From contig SHXQ01000001.1 of the NCBI GenBank assembly GCA_009693255.1, positions 98,511-162,510 of the forward strand: a stretch of DNA of 64,000 nucleotides. The letters run 5' to 3'. The notes beneath the pieces are model-generated. The model had not been told where the DNA came from. It saw only the letters and a list, made by a program, of their open reading frames with translations, and made no database searches. Shown piece by piece: positions 19,759 through 27,911 of this stretch. Source of the stretch: Methylotenera sp. Lineage in GTDB: Bacteria; Pseudomonadota; Gammaproteobacteria; Burkholderiales; Methylophilaceae. A program made the translations under genes and the position numbers. Position 1 is the stretch's first letter. Every line of letters begins with the position of its first letter.

Positions 19759-21015
19759 GTGAATTCTTTTACCCTAAAAAATAATATCTTACATGCTGAA
19801 AATGTAACGCTCAATAACATTGCTAATGAATTTGGTACACCATGTTATGTCTACTCAAAAGCAGCGCTTATACAGGCGTTTGAACAATTTTGTGCCGGCT
19901 TCAGGGGCGCGGATCATCTGGTATGTTTTGCCGTTAAATCTAATCCTAATTTAGCTATTTTGAACTTGTTTGCCAGACTAGGCGGAGGCTTTGATATCGT
20001 TTCCGGTGGCGAGTTGGCGCGGGTTTTGGCTGCTGGCGGTGATCCGAAAAAAATTGTATTTTCTGGCGTAGGTAAAACTGAAGTTGAAATGCAAGCTGCG
20101 CTGAATGCCGGCATTTTTTGTTTTAATGTAGAATCAGTCAGTGAGTTACGGCGCTTAAATGACGTTGCCAGCTTTATGGGAAAAATTGCACCGGTGTCAC
20201 TACGGGTAAACCCCAATGTGGATGCAAAAACCCACCCATATATTTCTACCGGCTTAAAAAACAATAAATTTGGTGTGGCTTATGAAGATGCGTTGGATGT
20301 TTACGCGCAGGCGGCAGCCATGTCCAACATTGCCGTGCATGGTGTTGATTGTCATATCGGCTCACAAATCACCGAATTATCCCCATTTTTAGATGCGCTG
20401 GACCGCGTGTTGGCACTGGTGGATGCGCTGGAAAAAAATGGCATCCACATTCAACATATTGATGCGGGCGGTGGTATCGGCATTTGTTATAGCGATGAAA
20501 CACCGCCAGAATTTAGCGCTTACGCCGACGCGATGCGGGCAAAACTTGTTGGGCGCAATGTTAAGCTGGTGTTTGAACCAGGACGTGCGTTAGTGGGCAA
20601 TGCCGGCGTATTGTTAACCAAAGTAGAATATTTAAAATATACCGAAGCAAAAAACTTTGCCATAGTCGATGCCGCCATGAACGATTTAATGCGCCCTGCG
20701 CTATACGACGCTTACCATGATATTAAAGCCGTGCAACCGCATGATGCTGTAGTAGCCACATATGAAATCGTCGGTCCAGTATGTGAGACGGGTGACTTTT
20801 TAGGCCATGATAGAACGCTGGCTTTGGTTGAAGGTGATTTGCTGGCCATTATGTCTGCTGGTGCTTATGGCATGAGTATGGCTAGCAACTACAACACGCG
20901 CCCACGCGCAGCTGAAGTGATGGTGGATGGCGACCAAACTTACCTTATTCGTGAACGAGAGACAGTTGCCGATTTATTTGCGCTAGAAAAAATACTGCCT
21001 AGCAACGCACTCTAG
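19759..21015 (+). CDS. lysA: Diaminopimelate decarboxylase
   Basis: This 418-residue fold-III PLP enzyme has the PLP lysine in CFAVKSNPNLAIL, DCHIGSQITEL, the glycine loop IDAGGGIGI, FEPGRALVGNAG and the second-subunit Cys motif GPVCETGDFLG. It converts meso-diaminopimelate to lysine. Start is GTG 19759; no closer ATG gives the complete N-terminus. It is converging with purU. Confidence 0.96.
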   Translation: MNSFTLKNNILHAENVTLNNIANEFGTPCYVYSKAALIQAFEQFCAGFRGADHLVCFAVKSNPNLAILNLFARLGGGFDIVSGGELARVLAAGGDPKKIVFSGVGKTEVEMQAALNAGIFCFNVESVSELRRLNDVASFMGKIAPVSLRVNPNVDAKTHPYISTGLKNNKFGVAYEDALDVYAQAAAMSNIAVHGVDCHIGSQITELSPFLDALDRVLALVDALEKNGIHIQHIDAGGGIGICYSDETPPEFSAYADAMRAKLVGRNVKLVFEPGRALVGNAGVLLTKVEYLKYTEAKNFAIVDAAMNDLMRPALYDAYHDIKAVQPHDAVVATYEIVGPVCETGDFLGHDRTLALVEGDLLAIMSAGAYGMSMASNYNTRPRAAEVMVDGDQTYLIRERETVADLFALEKILPSNAL

Positions 21016-21031
21016 GGCGGGTGAATAAAGG

Positions 21032-21901
21032 CTAATCAAAAATTACCGTCTTGTTGGCATACAGTAAAATACGATTTTCAATGTGCCAGCGCACCGCTTT
21101 TGAAAGTACAACGCGCTCTAAATCTCTGCCCTTTTGAATCAGATCTTCTACTTGATCGCGGTGTGAGATGCGATCAATATCTTGCTCAATAATTGGGCCT
21201 TCATCTAATATCTCGGTCACATAATGCGCGGTTGCCCCAATCAGCTTTACACCACGCTCAAACGCACGGTGGTAAGGCTTTGCGCCTATAAAGGCCGGTA
21301 AAAATGAGTGGTGAATATTAATAATCTGCCTAGGGTAACGCGCCACAAAATCGGGCGATAATATTTGCATATAACGCGCTAATACCATTAAATCAATTTC
21401 ATATTGGGCGAATAAGGCAAACTGCTCGGCTTCTGCCACCGCTTTATTGTCTTTATTGACTGGAATGTAATGAAAATCTACACCATAAAATTTGGATAAT
21501 GTTTCGGTGTCGCGGTGGTTGCTGATAATAAGCGGGATGTCGCAGACTAATTCTCCATTTTTATGTCGATGTAATAAGTCGGCTAGGCAATGGTCATATT
21601 GCGAAACCATAATTGCCACTCGCAACGGTTTTTGTGACAGCTTAAGCTGCCACTGCATATTAAAGCGGCTAGCAATGGTTGAAAAATATTGCTCAAAGTC
21701 AGCAGTGGGCAATGTAAAGCCGGCTAAGTCCCACTCCACGCGCATTAAAAATAAATTATTCTCAGCATCCTGATGCTGGTCAGCGTGTAAAATGTTAGCA
21801 TTATGCTGATAGAGAAAATCTGCAATCGCCGCAACGATGCCCTTGCTATCTGGGCAAGTAATCAAAAGAGTGGCGGTGTTTTTAGTGACGGTATGATTCA
21901 T
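21032..21901 (-). CDS. purU: Formyltetrahydrofolate deformylase
   Basis: The protein has 289 residues: an N-terminal ACT domain (about 8-85, LLITCPDSKGIVAAIADFL) and a formyltransferase-like catalytic domain with INIHHSFLPAFIGAKPYHRAF and a late conserved Asp in ATAHYVTEILDEGPIIEQD. It hydrolyses 10-formyl-THF to formate and THF, balancing one-carbon pools, which is relevant to a methylotroph. Confidence 0.96.
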   Translation of the reverse strand: MNHTVTKNTATLLITCPDSKGIVAAIADFLYQHNANILHADQHQDAENNLFLMRVEWDLAGFTLPTADFEQYFSTIASRFNMQWQLKLSQKPLRVAIMVSQYDHCLADLLHRHKNGELVCDIPLIISNHRDTETLSKFYGVDFHYIPVNKDNKAVAEAEQFALFAQYEIDLMVLARYMQILSPDFVARYPRQIINIHHSFLPAFIGAKPYHRAFERGVKLIGATAHYVTEILDEGPIIEQDIDRISHRDQVEDLIQKGRDLERVVLSKAVRWHIENRILLYANKTVIFD

Positions 21902-21999
21902 GTTTAAGCGGGCTCAAGTTCTAAATGGAATAAGCGTGTACAAATTTAGGTTAATATAGCCATTATACCTTAAGTTAATTTAACCCATAAAAAGTGCGT

Positions 22000-22974
22000 A
22001 TGACAGATAACGATTCAACACATAAAACCACAGCCCATATTGTATTAGCTAACCCACGCGGTTTTTGTGCAGGGGTAAACCGCGCGATTATTATTGTGGA
22101 GCAAGCTTTAGAGAAATTTGGCGCGCCTATTTATGTGCGTAACGAGGTGGTACATAACAAATTTGTCGTGGATGGCTTACGTGCCAAGGGTGCTATTTTT
22201 GTTAAAGAATTGGATAAAATCCCTAGAGGGAGCACGGTCATTTTTAGCGCACATGGTGTTTCTAAGGCGGTGCGTCTTGAGGCCGAAATTCGCGGTTTAA
22301 TCGCCTATGATGCGACTTGCCCCTTGGTGACTAAAGTGCATGTTGAAGTTGCCAAAATGCGTCAGGCCGGCTTAGAGATTGTCATGATAGGCCACAAAGG
22401 CCACCCTGAGGTTGAAGGGACTTTGGGTCAGTACGAAGGCGGCATGTACTTAGTAGAAACGGCAGAAGATGTTGCACAGTTAAGGGTAAAAGATGCGGAA
22501 AAATTAGCCTATGTTACGCAAACTACATTGTCAGTGGATGATGCGGCACAAGTGATTAAGGTGCTTACGACTAAGTTTCCACATATACGCTCGCCAAAAA
22601 GTGAGGACATTTGCTATGCCACACAAAACCGCCAAGACGCGGTCAAAATCTTGGCCAGAGAATGTGACTTGGTCATTGTTGTGGGCTCAGCCAATAGCTC
22701 TAATTCAAGCCGCTTGCGTGAAGCTGCACAAAGGCAAGGTGTTGAATCTTACATGGTGGATAATGCCAGTTACATACAAGCTGAATGGTTGGTGGGGAAG
22801 AAAAAAATAGGCGTTACTGCGGGGGCTTCAGCACCTGAGGTCTTGGTGAAAGAGGTCATTGCACAATTACAAGTCCTAGGCGCTAATCAGATAGAGGAAT
22901 TGCCAGGGGTGATTGAGCATGTGATATTTGCATTACCAAAAGATTTAAGCCAAGCGAAAGGCACCAAAGTTTAA
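22000..22974 (+). CDS. ispH: 4-hydroxy-3-methylbut-2-enyl diphosphate reductase
   Basis: ATG 22000 is preferred to the GTG at 21994, giving 324 residues. The three cluster cysteines are in [24 protein letters not shown] and [11 protein letters not shown], with the substrate-binding [13 protein letters not shown]. IspH performs the last step of the MEP isoprenoid pathway, giving IPP and DMAPP with a 4Fe-4S cluster. nudB follows after 14 bp. Confidence 0.96.
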   Translation: MTDNDSTHKTTAHIVLANPRGFCAGVNRAIIIVEQALEKFGAPIYVRNEVVHNKFVVDGLRAKGAIFVKELDKIPRGSTVIFSAHGVSKAVRLEAEIRGLIAYDATCPLVTKVHVEVAKMRQAGLEIVMIGHKGHPEVEGTLGQYEGGMYLVETAEDVAQLRVKDAEKLAYVTQTTLSVDDAAQVIKVLTTKFPHIRSPKSEDICYATQNRQDAVKILARECDLVIVVGSANSSNSSRLREAAQRQGVESYMVDNASYIQAEWLVGKKKIGVTAGASAPEVLVKEVIAQLQVLGANQIEELPGVIEHVIFALPKDLSQAKGTKV

Positions 22975-22988
22975 TTGTTATTGTCGTT

Positions 22989-23435
22989 ATGTTCAAAATC
23001 CCAATTTCTGCATTAGTGCTTATACATACGGCTGATTTACAAGTGCTGATTATGGAGCGCGCAGATAAAAAAGGCTTTTGGCAATCCGTCACCGGCAGTT
23101 TGGAGTATGGTGAAACGCCAGAGCAAGCAGCGATACGTGAAGTTTTTGAAGAAACGGGCTTGGATGCCACGCAATATCAATTACAAGATTGGCAAGTGGC
23201 TAATCGCTATGAAATTTATCCGCATTGGCGTTACCGTTATGCGCCTGCAGTGACGAGTAACCTAGAACATTTATTTGCCCTTGAATTACCTAAAAAATTA
23301 GCCATTACATTAGCCCCTGATGAGCATGTGCAGTATGTGTGGGTGGACTGGCGCGAGGCAGCTCAGCGGGTTTTTTCTTGGACCAATGTCGACGCGCTGA
23401 AAAGATTAGGTGAGCGACATCAATTATCGTTATAA
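22989..23435 (+). CDS. nudB: Dihydroneopterin triphosphate diphosphatase (Nudix)
   Basis: This 148-residue Nudix hydrolase has a complete Nudix box GSLEYGETPEQAAIREVFEETGL with the EExG core. The opening SALVLIHTADLQVLIMERADKKGFWQSVTGS is typical of NudB, which removes pyrophosphate from dihydroneopterin triphosphate in folate synthesis. Other Nudix substrates cannot be excluded from sequence alone. Confidence 0.85.
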   Translation: MFKIPISALVLIHTADLQVLIMERADKKGFWQSVTGSLEYGETPEQAAIREVFEETGLDATQYQLQDWQVANRYEIYPHWRYRYAPAVTSNLEHLFALELPKKLAITLAPDEHVQYVWVDWREAAQRVFSWTNVDALKRLGERHQLSL

Positions 23436-23476
23436 AATGAGCGCTTTCTAGGCTTATATTAATCAGATTGTAAAAT

Positions 23477-24577
23477 ATGATGCAAATATCCCCCATAAAA
23501 TTTGAGAAATTTCAGGTGGTTGACGATGCTGATTGTCAGCGCCGTATTGTTGCCGCCAAGCAAAAATTAGGCGCACGCTTGGTCATTCTCGGCCACCATT
23601 ATCAAAACGAAAGCGTTTACCGCCACGCGGATTACACCGGGGATTCGCTTAAACTGTCCCGGCATTGTGAGACTTTAGATGCGGAATTTATCGTATTTTT
23701 AGGCGTACATTTTATGGCCGAAGTGGCCGATATTTTAAGCCGCCCAGACCAAATAGCCATTTTGCCCGACCTAGCTGCAGGCTGTTCTATGGCAGATATG
23801 GCTAATTTGGCCAAAGTAGAGCGTAGCTATCGTGAGCTCAATAAAGTACTCAATTTTGACGCGCAAATTACGCCCGTCACTTACATTAACTCGGCGGCCG
23901 ATTTAAAAGCATTTTGCGGCGAGCATGGTGGCATAGTCTGTACCAGTACCAATGCGCCAAATATTTTGGAATGGAGCTTTAAGCAACGCGAAAAAGTATT
24001 GTTTTTTCCTGACCAAAATCTAGGGCGCTGGTCTGGTCATAAAATGGGCATCCCGCTAGAACAAATGCCGATTTGGGACCCTGATCAGCCGATGGGTGGC
24101 TTAACCGAAGCGCAAATTAAAAACGCAAAAATATTATTGTGGAAAGGTCATTGCGCAGTACATCAAATGTTCCGTCTGCAAAATATCACTAAATTTCGTG
24201 CTGAACACCCTGACGGCAGAGTGATTGCTCATCCAGAAGCGCCTTATGAGGTGTGTTTGAATTCTGATTACGTGGGCTCAACTGAATATATTCTGAAAAC
24301 AGTCACTGATGCCCCTGCACACACTAAATGGCTAGTGGGCACCGAACTTAATTTGGTCAATCGCTTAGCCGAGCAAATGAAACCACAAGGCAAGTTGGTG
24401 CAGTTTATGAGCCATGTGGTGTGTGAGTGTTCCACCATGGCCAGAATAGATTCACAACATTTGGTTTGGGTGTTAGAAAACTTAGTGGCAGGCCGTGTGG
24501 TCAATCAAATTAAGGTGCCAGCACACGAAGCCAGGCTTGCCAAACTTACTTTAGAGCGCATGTTGGCGGCTTCCTAA
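23477..24577 (+). CDS. nadA: Quinolinate synthase A
   Basis: This 366-residue protein contains ILGHHYQNESVYRHADYTGDS, LPDLAAGCSMADMA, CTSTNAP and FMSHVVCECSTMARID, the expected NadA motifs including cluster cysteines. It condenses iminoaspartate with dihydroxyacetone phosphate to quinolinate for NAD synthesis, using a 4Fe-4S cluster. A REP-like palindrome sits 28 bp past the stop. Confidence 0.96.
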   Translation: MMQISPIKFEKFQVVDDADCQRRIVAAKQKLGARLVILGHHYQNESVYRHADYTGDSLKLSRHCETLDAEFIVFLGVHFMAEVADILSRPDQIAILPDLAAGCSMADMANLAKVERSYRELNKVLNFDAQITPVTYINSAADLKAFCGEHGGIVCTSTNAPNILEWSFKQREKVLFFPDQNLGRWSGHKMGIPLEQMPIWDPDQPMGGLTEAQIKNAKILLWKGHCAVHQMFRLQNITKFRAEHPDGRVIAHPEAPYEVCLNSDYVGSTEYILKTVTDAPAHTKWLVGTELNLVNRLAEQMKPQGKLVQFMSHVVCECSTMARIDSQHLVWVLENLVAGRVVNQIKVPAHEARLAKLTLERMLAAS

Positions 24578-24604
24578 ATCACACGATCATCTCAATGTAT
24601 TCTG

Positions 24605-24658
24605 TAGGAGCTGTCTGTGACCGCGAAGTTATGCTATCGCAGTCACAGACAGCTCCTA
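24605..24658. repeat. REP-like palindrome after nadA
   Basis: Perfect 17-base arms taggagctgtctgtgac and its complement flank a 20-nt loop that itself contains a short gcga/tcgc stem. The arm begins GTAGGAGC and the loop contains CGCGAAG, much like the extragenic REP palindromes of pseudomonads and other proteobacteria (GTAGGAGC...CGCGA). It could also end nadA transcripts. No RAYT transposase gene is in the window. Confidence 0.8.
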
Positions 24659-24685
24659 TAACTGTATTTTCTGAAAGACCTCAAT

Positions 24686-25102
24686 ATGATTTGTCCATTG
24701 TGAATTCCAAGTCCTTATGAAATTTTATGGCAAGATGATTTTTGTCGCATCGTACTATTAAATGAGGTGGATTATCCTGCTTATTGCCGTGTAGAGTTAC
24801 TTGCGCACGTGCGGGAAATGACCGATTTGCCGCCAGCTCAACGTGCAAGACTCGTGGAAATTGTGTTTGCCGTTGAAGCGGCGTTAAGGGAAATCTTTAA
24901 GCCAGATAAAATAAATTTAGCCAGCTTAGGCAATAAAACACCGCATGTGCATTGGCATGTTATCCCACGATTTGAAAAGGATAAACATTTTCCTAATTCG
25001 CATTGGGAAGGGGTGATGCGTGATGGCACTGCGAGTTTGCTAGACGACAGCAGCAAGAAAATGCTGGCCGCAATGCTAGTGTATATTTTAACGGCTAACT
25101 AA
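24686..25102 (+). pseudogene. HIT family protein with in-frame TGA at codon 6
   Basis: ATG 24686 opens MICPL, then TGA at 24701-24703, then IPSPYEILWQDDFCRIVLLNEVDYPAYCRVEL in the same frame as the track ORF (GTG 24767). Related HIT proteins of betaproteobacteria begin CPLC, so the TGA sits where the second Cys is expected (TGT/TGC to TGA, one base). The HIT motif HVHWHVIPRF is intact, and there is no other lesion to the stop at 25102. Either it is a young nonsense mutation, a sequencing error, or a protein restarted at GTG 24767 lacking the first strand. HIT proteins are nucleotidyl hydrolases or transferases. Confidence 0.7.
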
Positions 25103-25409
25103 CGACTAAACGATCCACTACTTTGTTGTTCATTAAATGGGATTCAATAATTTCATCAATGTCATCGTTATCGATGAAGGTATACCAAATTGCTTGCGGA
25201 TAAACGATCAGAAGTGGTCCCGCATCGCAGCGATCAAAACAGCCGGCCCGATTAATGCGTACCTTGCCTTGACCATTTAAGCCTAATTGTTTAACCCGAG
25301 ATTTCATATACTCAAACGCCGCTTCTGCGCCTTTATCCATGCAGCAGGCGGCAGCATTGTCGCGTTGGTTTAAGCAGAAAAAAACATGGTGTTGATAATA
25401 ATTAGTCAT
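25095..25409 (-). CDS. Thioredoxin-like [2Fe-2S] ferredoxin
   Basis: This 104-residue protein begins with HHVFFCLNQRDNAAACC and has the second pair in RAGCFDRCDAGPLLIVYP, the cysteine layout of thioredoxin-fold 2Fe-2S ferredoxins (shethna/HoxE-like). It probably carries electrons in the cytoplasm; the partner is unknown. Its 3' end overlaps the HIT gene end by 8 bp, convergently. Confidence 0.85.
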   Translation of the reverse strand: MTNYYQHHVFFCLNQRDNAAACCMDKGAEAAFEYMKSRVKQLGLNGQGKVRINRAGCFDRCDAGPLLIVYPQAIWYTFIDNDDIDEIIESHLMNNKVVDRLVVS

Positions 25410-25507
25410 GGGTATTGGCCGTTAGTCGTCAGTTGTGTATGGTCTACTGCAAAATTAAAATAGCGAGCCGATGCTAGCACGCCAGTGATGGTGAGCGCTA
25501 ATAAAAA

Positions 25508-26509
25508 TCACTCTGCAGCCAGGCTGTCTTCTTTTGTGAAAGTCCAAGTCCGCGTAATACTTAAAATGTCGATCTCGCTGTGCACATCATCTGGAAATCT
25601 AGCGTAAGGCGCGCCCAGTTCTAGAATATGCCTAGCCGCCGCATCTAACACTTTATGTCCTGAACTACGGTTGAGTTCAATCGCCTCTATACTACCATCG
25701 GCGTTAATGGATACGGTCATTTGTAATCGACCATACATTTTCAGATTTTTAGCCGCTTCAGGATAATTGAGGTTGCCCACCCTTTCTACCTTTTGCCGCC
25801 AAGCTTCTACATACAAGGCATATTTATATTCTTTGGTTCGTGCACCAATAAACTTACGTTTAGGCCGTTTTTGATATTCATCTTGCTGCTTAGAAATGAG
25901 CGCCTCTAGCCTATCCATTTCGAGTGCTGTTGCACTTAAATCACGCATATTGAGTATTTTGTTAGGGGCTTGTTGGTTGCCGGCATCAGCTTCTTTAGCG
26001 ATGGCCTTTTGTACGGTCTGAGACTCTACTGCATGCGTAGACTTGAGTTGTGTCATCAGTTCTTGCGCTTGTTTTTCCAGTGTGGCGACATGTTTTTGTT
26101 CTTTTGTTTCTTCGGCGATTTGCTGGGCGGCTTTTCTGCCAGACTGAACTTGCGCCATTGGCTTAATAGTAAGCGTTACATTTTGTTGCTTAATGACAGG
26201 CAACGCAGATTTAATTTTTCTATTTTGCTCGGTATTGCCACCACGATCCAAATTAGCCTGCGCTAACACTTCGGTTTTATCTGGCATGGTCTTTGTTTTA
26301 GCATTGACCAGCATCACTTCTAGGACGGGTAAACGGTTGGTGAACTTTCTGAGTGCGGGTTCAAAATGAATGCTTAATAATGCCGCATGGACTAAAATTG
26401 ACAGCCAAATGGCTATCGTCATGACGCGGATGGTTTTTAATTTTGTGGGGAGCGCGGTAAATGCGCTAGACCTAGCCTGAGAGAGAATATTTTTTGGTTT
26501 TTTAACCAA
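25508..26509 (-). CDS. Energy transducer TonB-like protein
   Basis: The protein has 333 residues: a short N-terminus, one membrane helix (MTIAIWLSILVHAALLSI, about 30-47), a long Lys/Gln/Glu-rich helical periplasmic spacer, and a C-terminal TonB domain (about 235-325) with YPEAAKNLKMYGRLQMTVSI, DGSIEAIELNRSSG and VLDAAARHIL. It would deliver proton-motive energy to an outer-membrane receptor, but exbB/exbD and receptors are absent here. The TTG start at 26509 overlaps the mpl stop by 8 bp. A later ATG would remove the cytoplasmic tail. Confidence 0.8.
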   Translation of the reverse strand: MVKKPKNILSQARSSAFTALPTKLKTIRVMTIAIWLSILVHAALLSIHFEPALRKFTNRLPVLEVMLVNAKTKTMPDKTEVLAQANLDRGGNTEQNRKIKSALPVIKQQNVTLTIKPMAQVQSGRKAAQQIAEETKEQKHVATLEKQAQELMTQLKSTHAVESQTVQKAIAKEADAGNQQAPNKILNMRDLSATALEMDRLEALISKQQDEYQKRPKRKFIGARTKEYKYALYVEAWRQKVERVGNLNYPEAAKNLKMYGRLQMTVSINADGSIEAIELNRSSGHKVLDAAARHILELGAPYARFPDDVHSEIDILSITRTWTFTKEDSLAAE

Positions 26510-27902
26510 GACTTAACTCGGTTGAAAATTTGAGTGTTAAAGCATCAATAATTTTTTGATGCACGCCACCGAAGCCACCATTACTCATGGCCAACACAGA
26601 GTCACCTGATTTGGCGGCATCTGCAATTGCGGTCACCATGCTATTTAAGTCGTCATAGACGGCCGCTTTATGTTGAATGGGCATTAGCGCTTCAGTAGCG
26701 TCCCAGCCTAAATTTGCCCCATAACAAAACACTAAATCGGCTTCGACTAAACTTGCTGGTAAGGAATTTTTCATGACCCCTAGCTTCATGGTATTAGAGC
26801 GCGGTTCTAGTACCGCCAGTATGCGGGCATGAGCCACTTTGCTACGTAAGCCTGCCACCGTGGTAGTAATCGCGGTGGGGTGGTGGGCAAAGTCGTCATA
26901 GACGGTCACGCCATTCACCACACCGCGAATTTCCATGCGGCGTTTTACATTTTTGAATTGTGCTAAAGCGGCAATGGCTACTTCAACTGAAACGCCGACA
27001 TGCCGTGCTGCCGCAAGGCTAGCTAGGGCATTCATACGGTTATGTTCGCCAAGTAAATCCCAAGCCACATGACCTTGTAACTTACCGGCAATCAGCACAT
27101 CAAAACTGCCGTCAGCTTGCGGATTAGCGGCCTGCCAATCAGTATCTGAGCCAAATTTTTCAACGGGTGTCCAACAACCTTTATCAATCACGCGCTGCAG
27201 GCTGGCTTCCTTACTATTGCTTACCACCAAGCCATTTTCAGGTACGGTACGGACTAGGTGGTGGAACTGCTTTTCTATGGCGGCTAAATCGTCAAATATA
27301 TCTGCGTGGTCATACTCAAGGTTGTTCAGCACTGCGGTGCGTGGGTGATAATGTACAAATTTTGAACGCTTATCAAAAAACGCCGTATCGTATTCATCTG
27401 CTTCAATGACGAAAAAGGGGGAAATACTTTTTGCATCTTGGACCGGGGCTTGTGGTAATCGTGCAGAAACCTCAAAGTTCTGTGGCACGCCACCAATCAA
27501 GAAGCCTGGTGCCAAACCTGCGTATTCCAATATCCAAGCGAGCATTGAGCTGGTGGTGGTTTTGCCATGCGTCCCTGCTACCGCTAACACCCATTTGCCT
27601 TGCAACACATTTTCTGCCAGCCATTGTGGGCCAGAAATGTAGGGCAGGCCCCGATTTAAAATTTCTTCCATCAAGGGATTGCCACGAGAAACCACATTGC
27701 CGATGACGTAAATATCTGGATGTAGTGAAATTTGCGCTGGGTCAAACCCCTCGATAAGCTTAATACCTTGCGCCTCAAGTTGCGTACTCATCGGCGGGTA
27801 AACATTGGTGTCACAACCGGTGACTTGATGGCCAGCAGCCTTTGCCAGTGCGGCAATGCCGCCCATAAAAGTGCCACAAATGCCTAAAATATGAATGTGC
27901 AT
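26502..27902 (-). CDS. mpl: UDP-MurNAc:L-Ala-gamma-D-Glu-meso-DAP ligase
   Basis: This 466-residue Mur-ligase family protein has the P-loop VAGTHGKTTTSSMLAWILE, the N-terminal MHIHILGICGTFMGGIAALA typical of Mpl rather than MurC, EADEYDTAF and DDFAHHPTAI. Mpl reattaches recovered murein tripeptide to UDP-MurNAc, recycling peptidoglycan. It ends overlapping the TonB-like gene. Confidence 0.95.
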   Translation of the reverse strand: MHIHILGICGTFMGGIAALAKAAGHQVTGCDTNVYPPMSTQLEAQGIKLIEGFDPAQISLHPDIYVIGNVVSRGNPLMEEILNRGLPYISGPQWLAENVLQGKWVLAVAGTHGKTTTSSMLAWILEYAGLAPGFLIGGVPQNFEVSARLPQAPVQDAKSISPFFVIEADEYDTAFFDKRSKFVHYHPRTAVLNNLEYDHADIFDDLAAIEKQFHHLVRTVPENGLVVSNSKEASLQRVIDKGCWTPVEKFGSDTDWQAANPQADGSFDVLIAGKLQGHVAWDLLGEHNRMNALASLAAARHVGVSVEVAIAALAQFKNVKRRMEIRGVVNGVTVYDDFAHHPTAITTTVAGLRSKVAHARILAVLEPRSNTMKLGVMKNSLPASLVEADLVFCYGANLGWDATEALMPIQHKAAVYDDLNSMVTAIADAAKSGDSVLAMSNGGFGGVHQKIIDALTLKFSTELSLG

Positions 27903-27911
27903 AATCTTACC

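Noticed and set aside
24701-24703. Selenocysteine at the HIT TGA
   Set aside because: No convincing SECIS-like hairpin follows, and the expected residue is an ordinary Cys; mutation or error is simpler.
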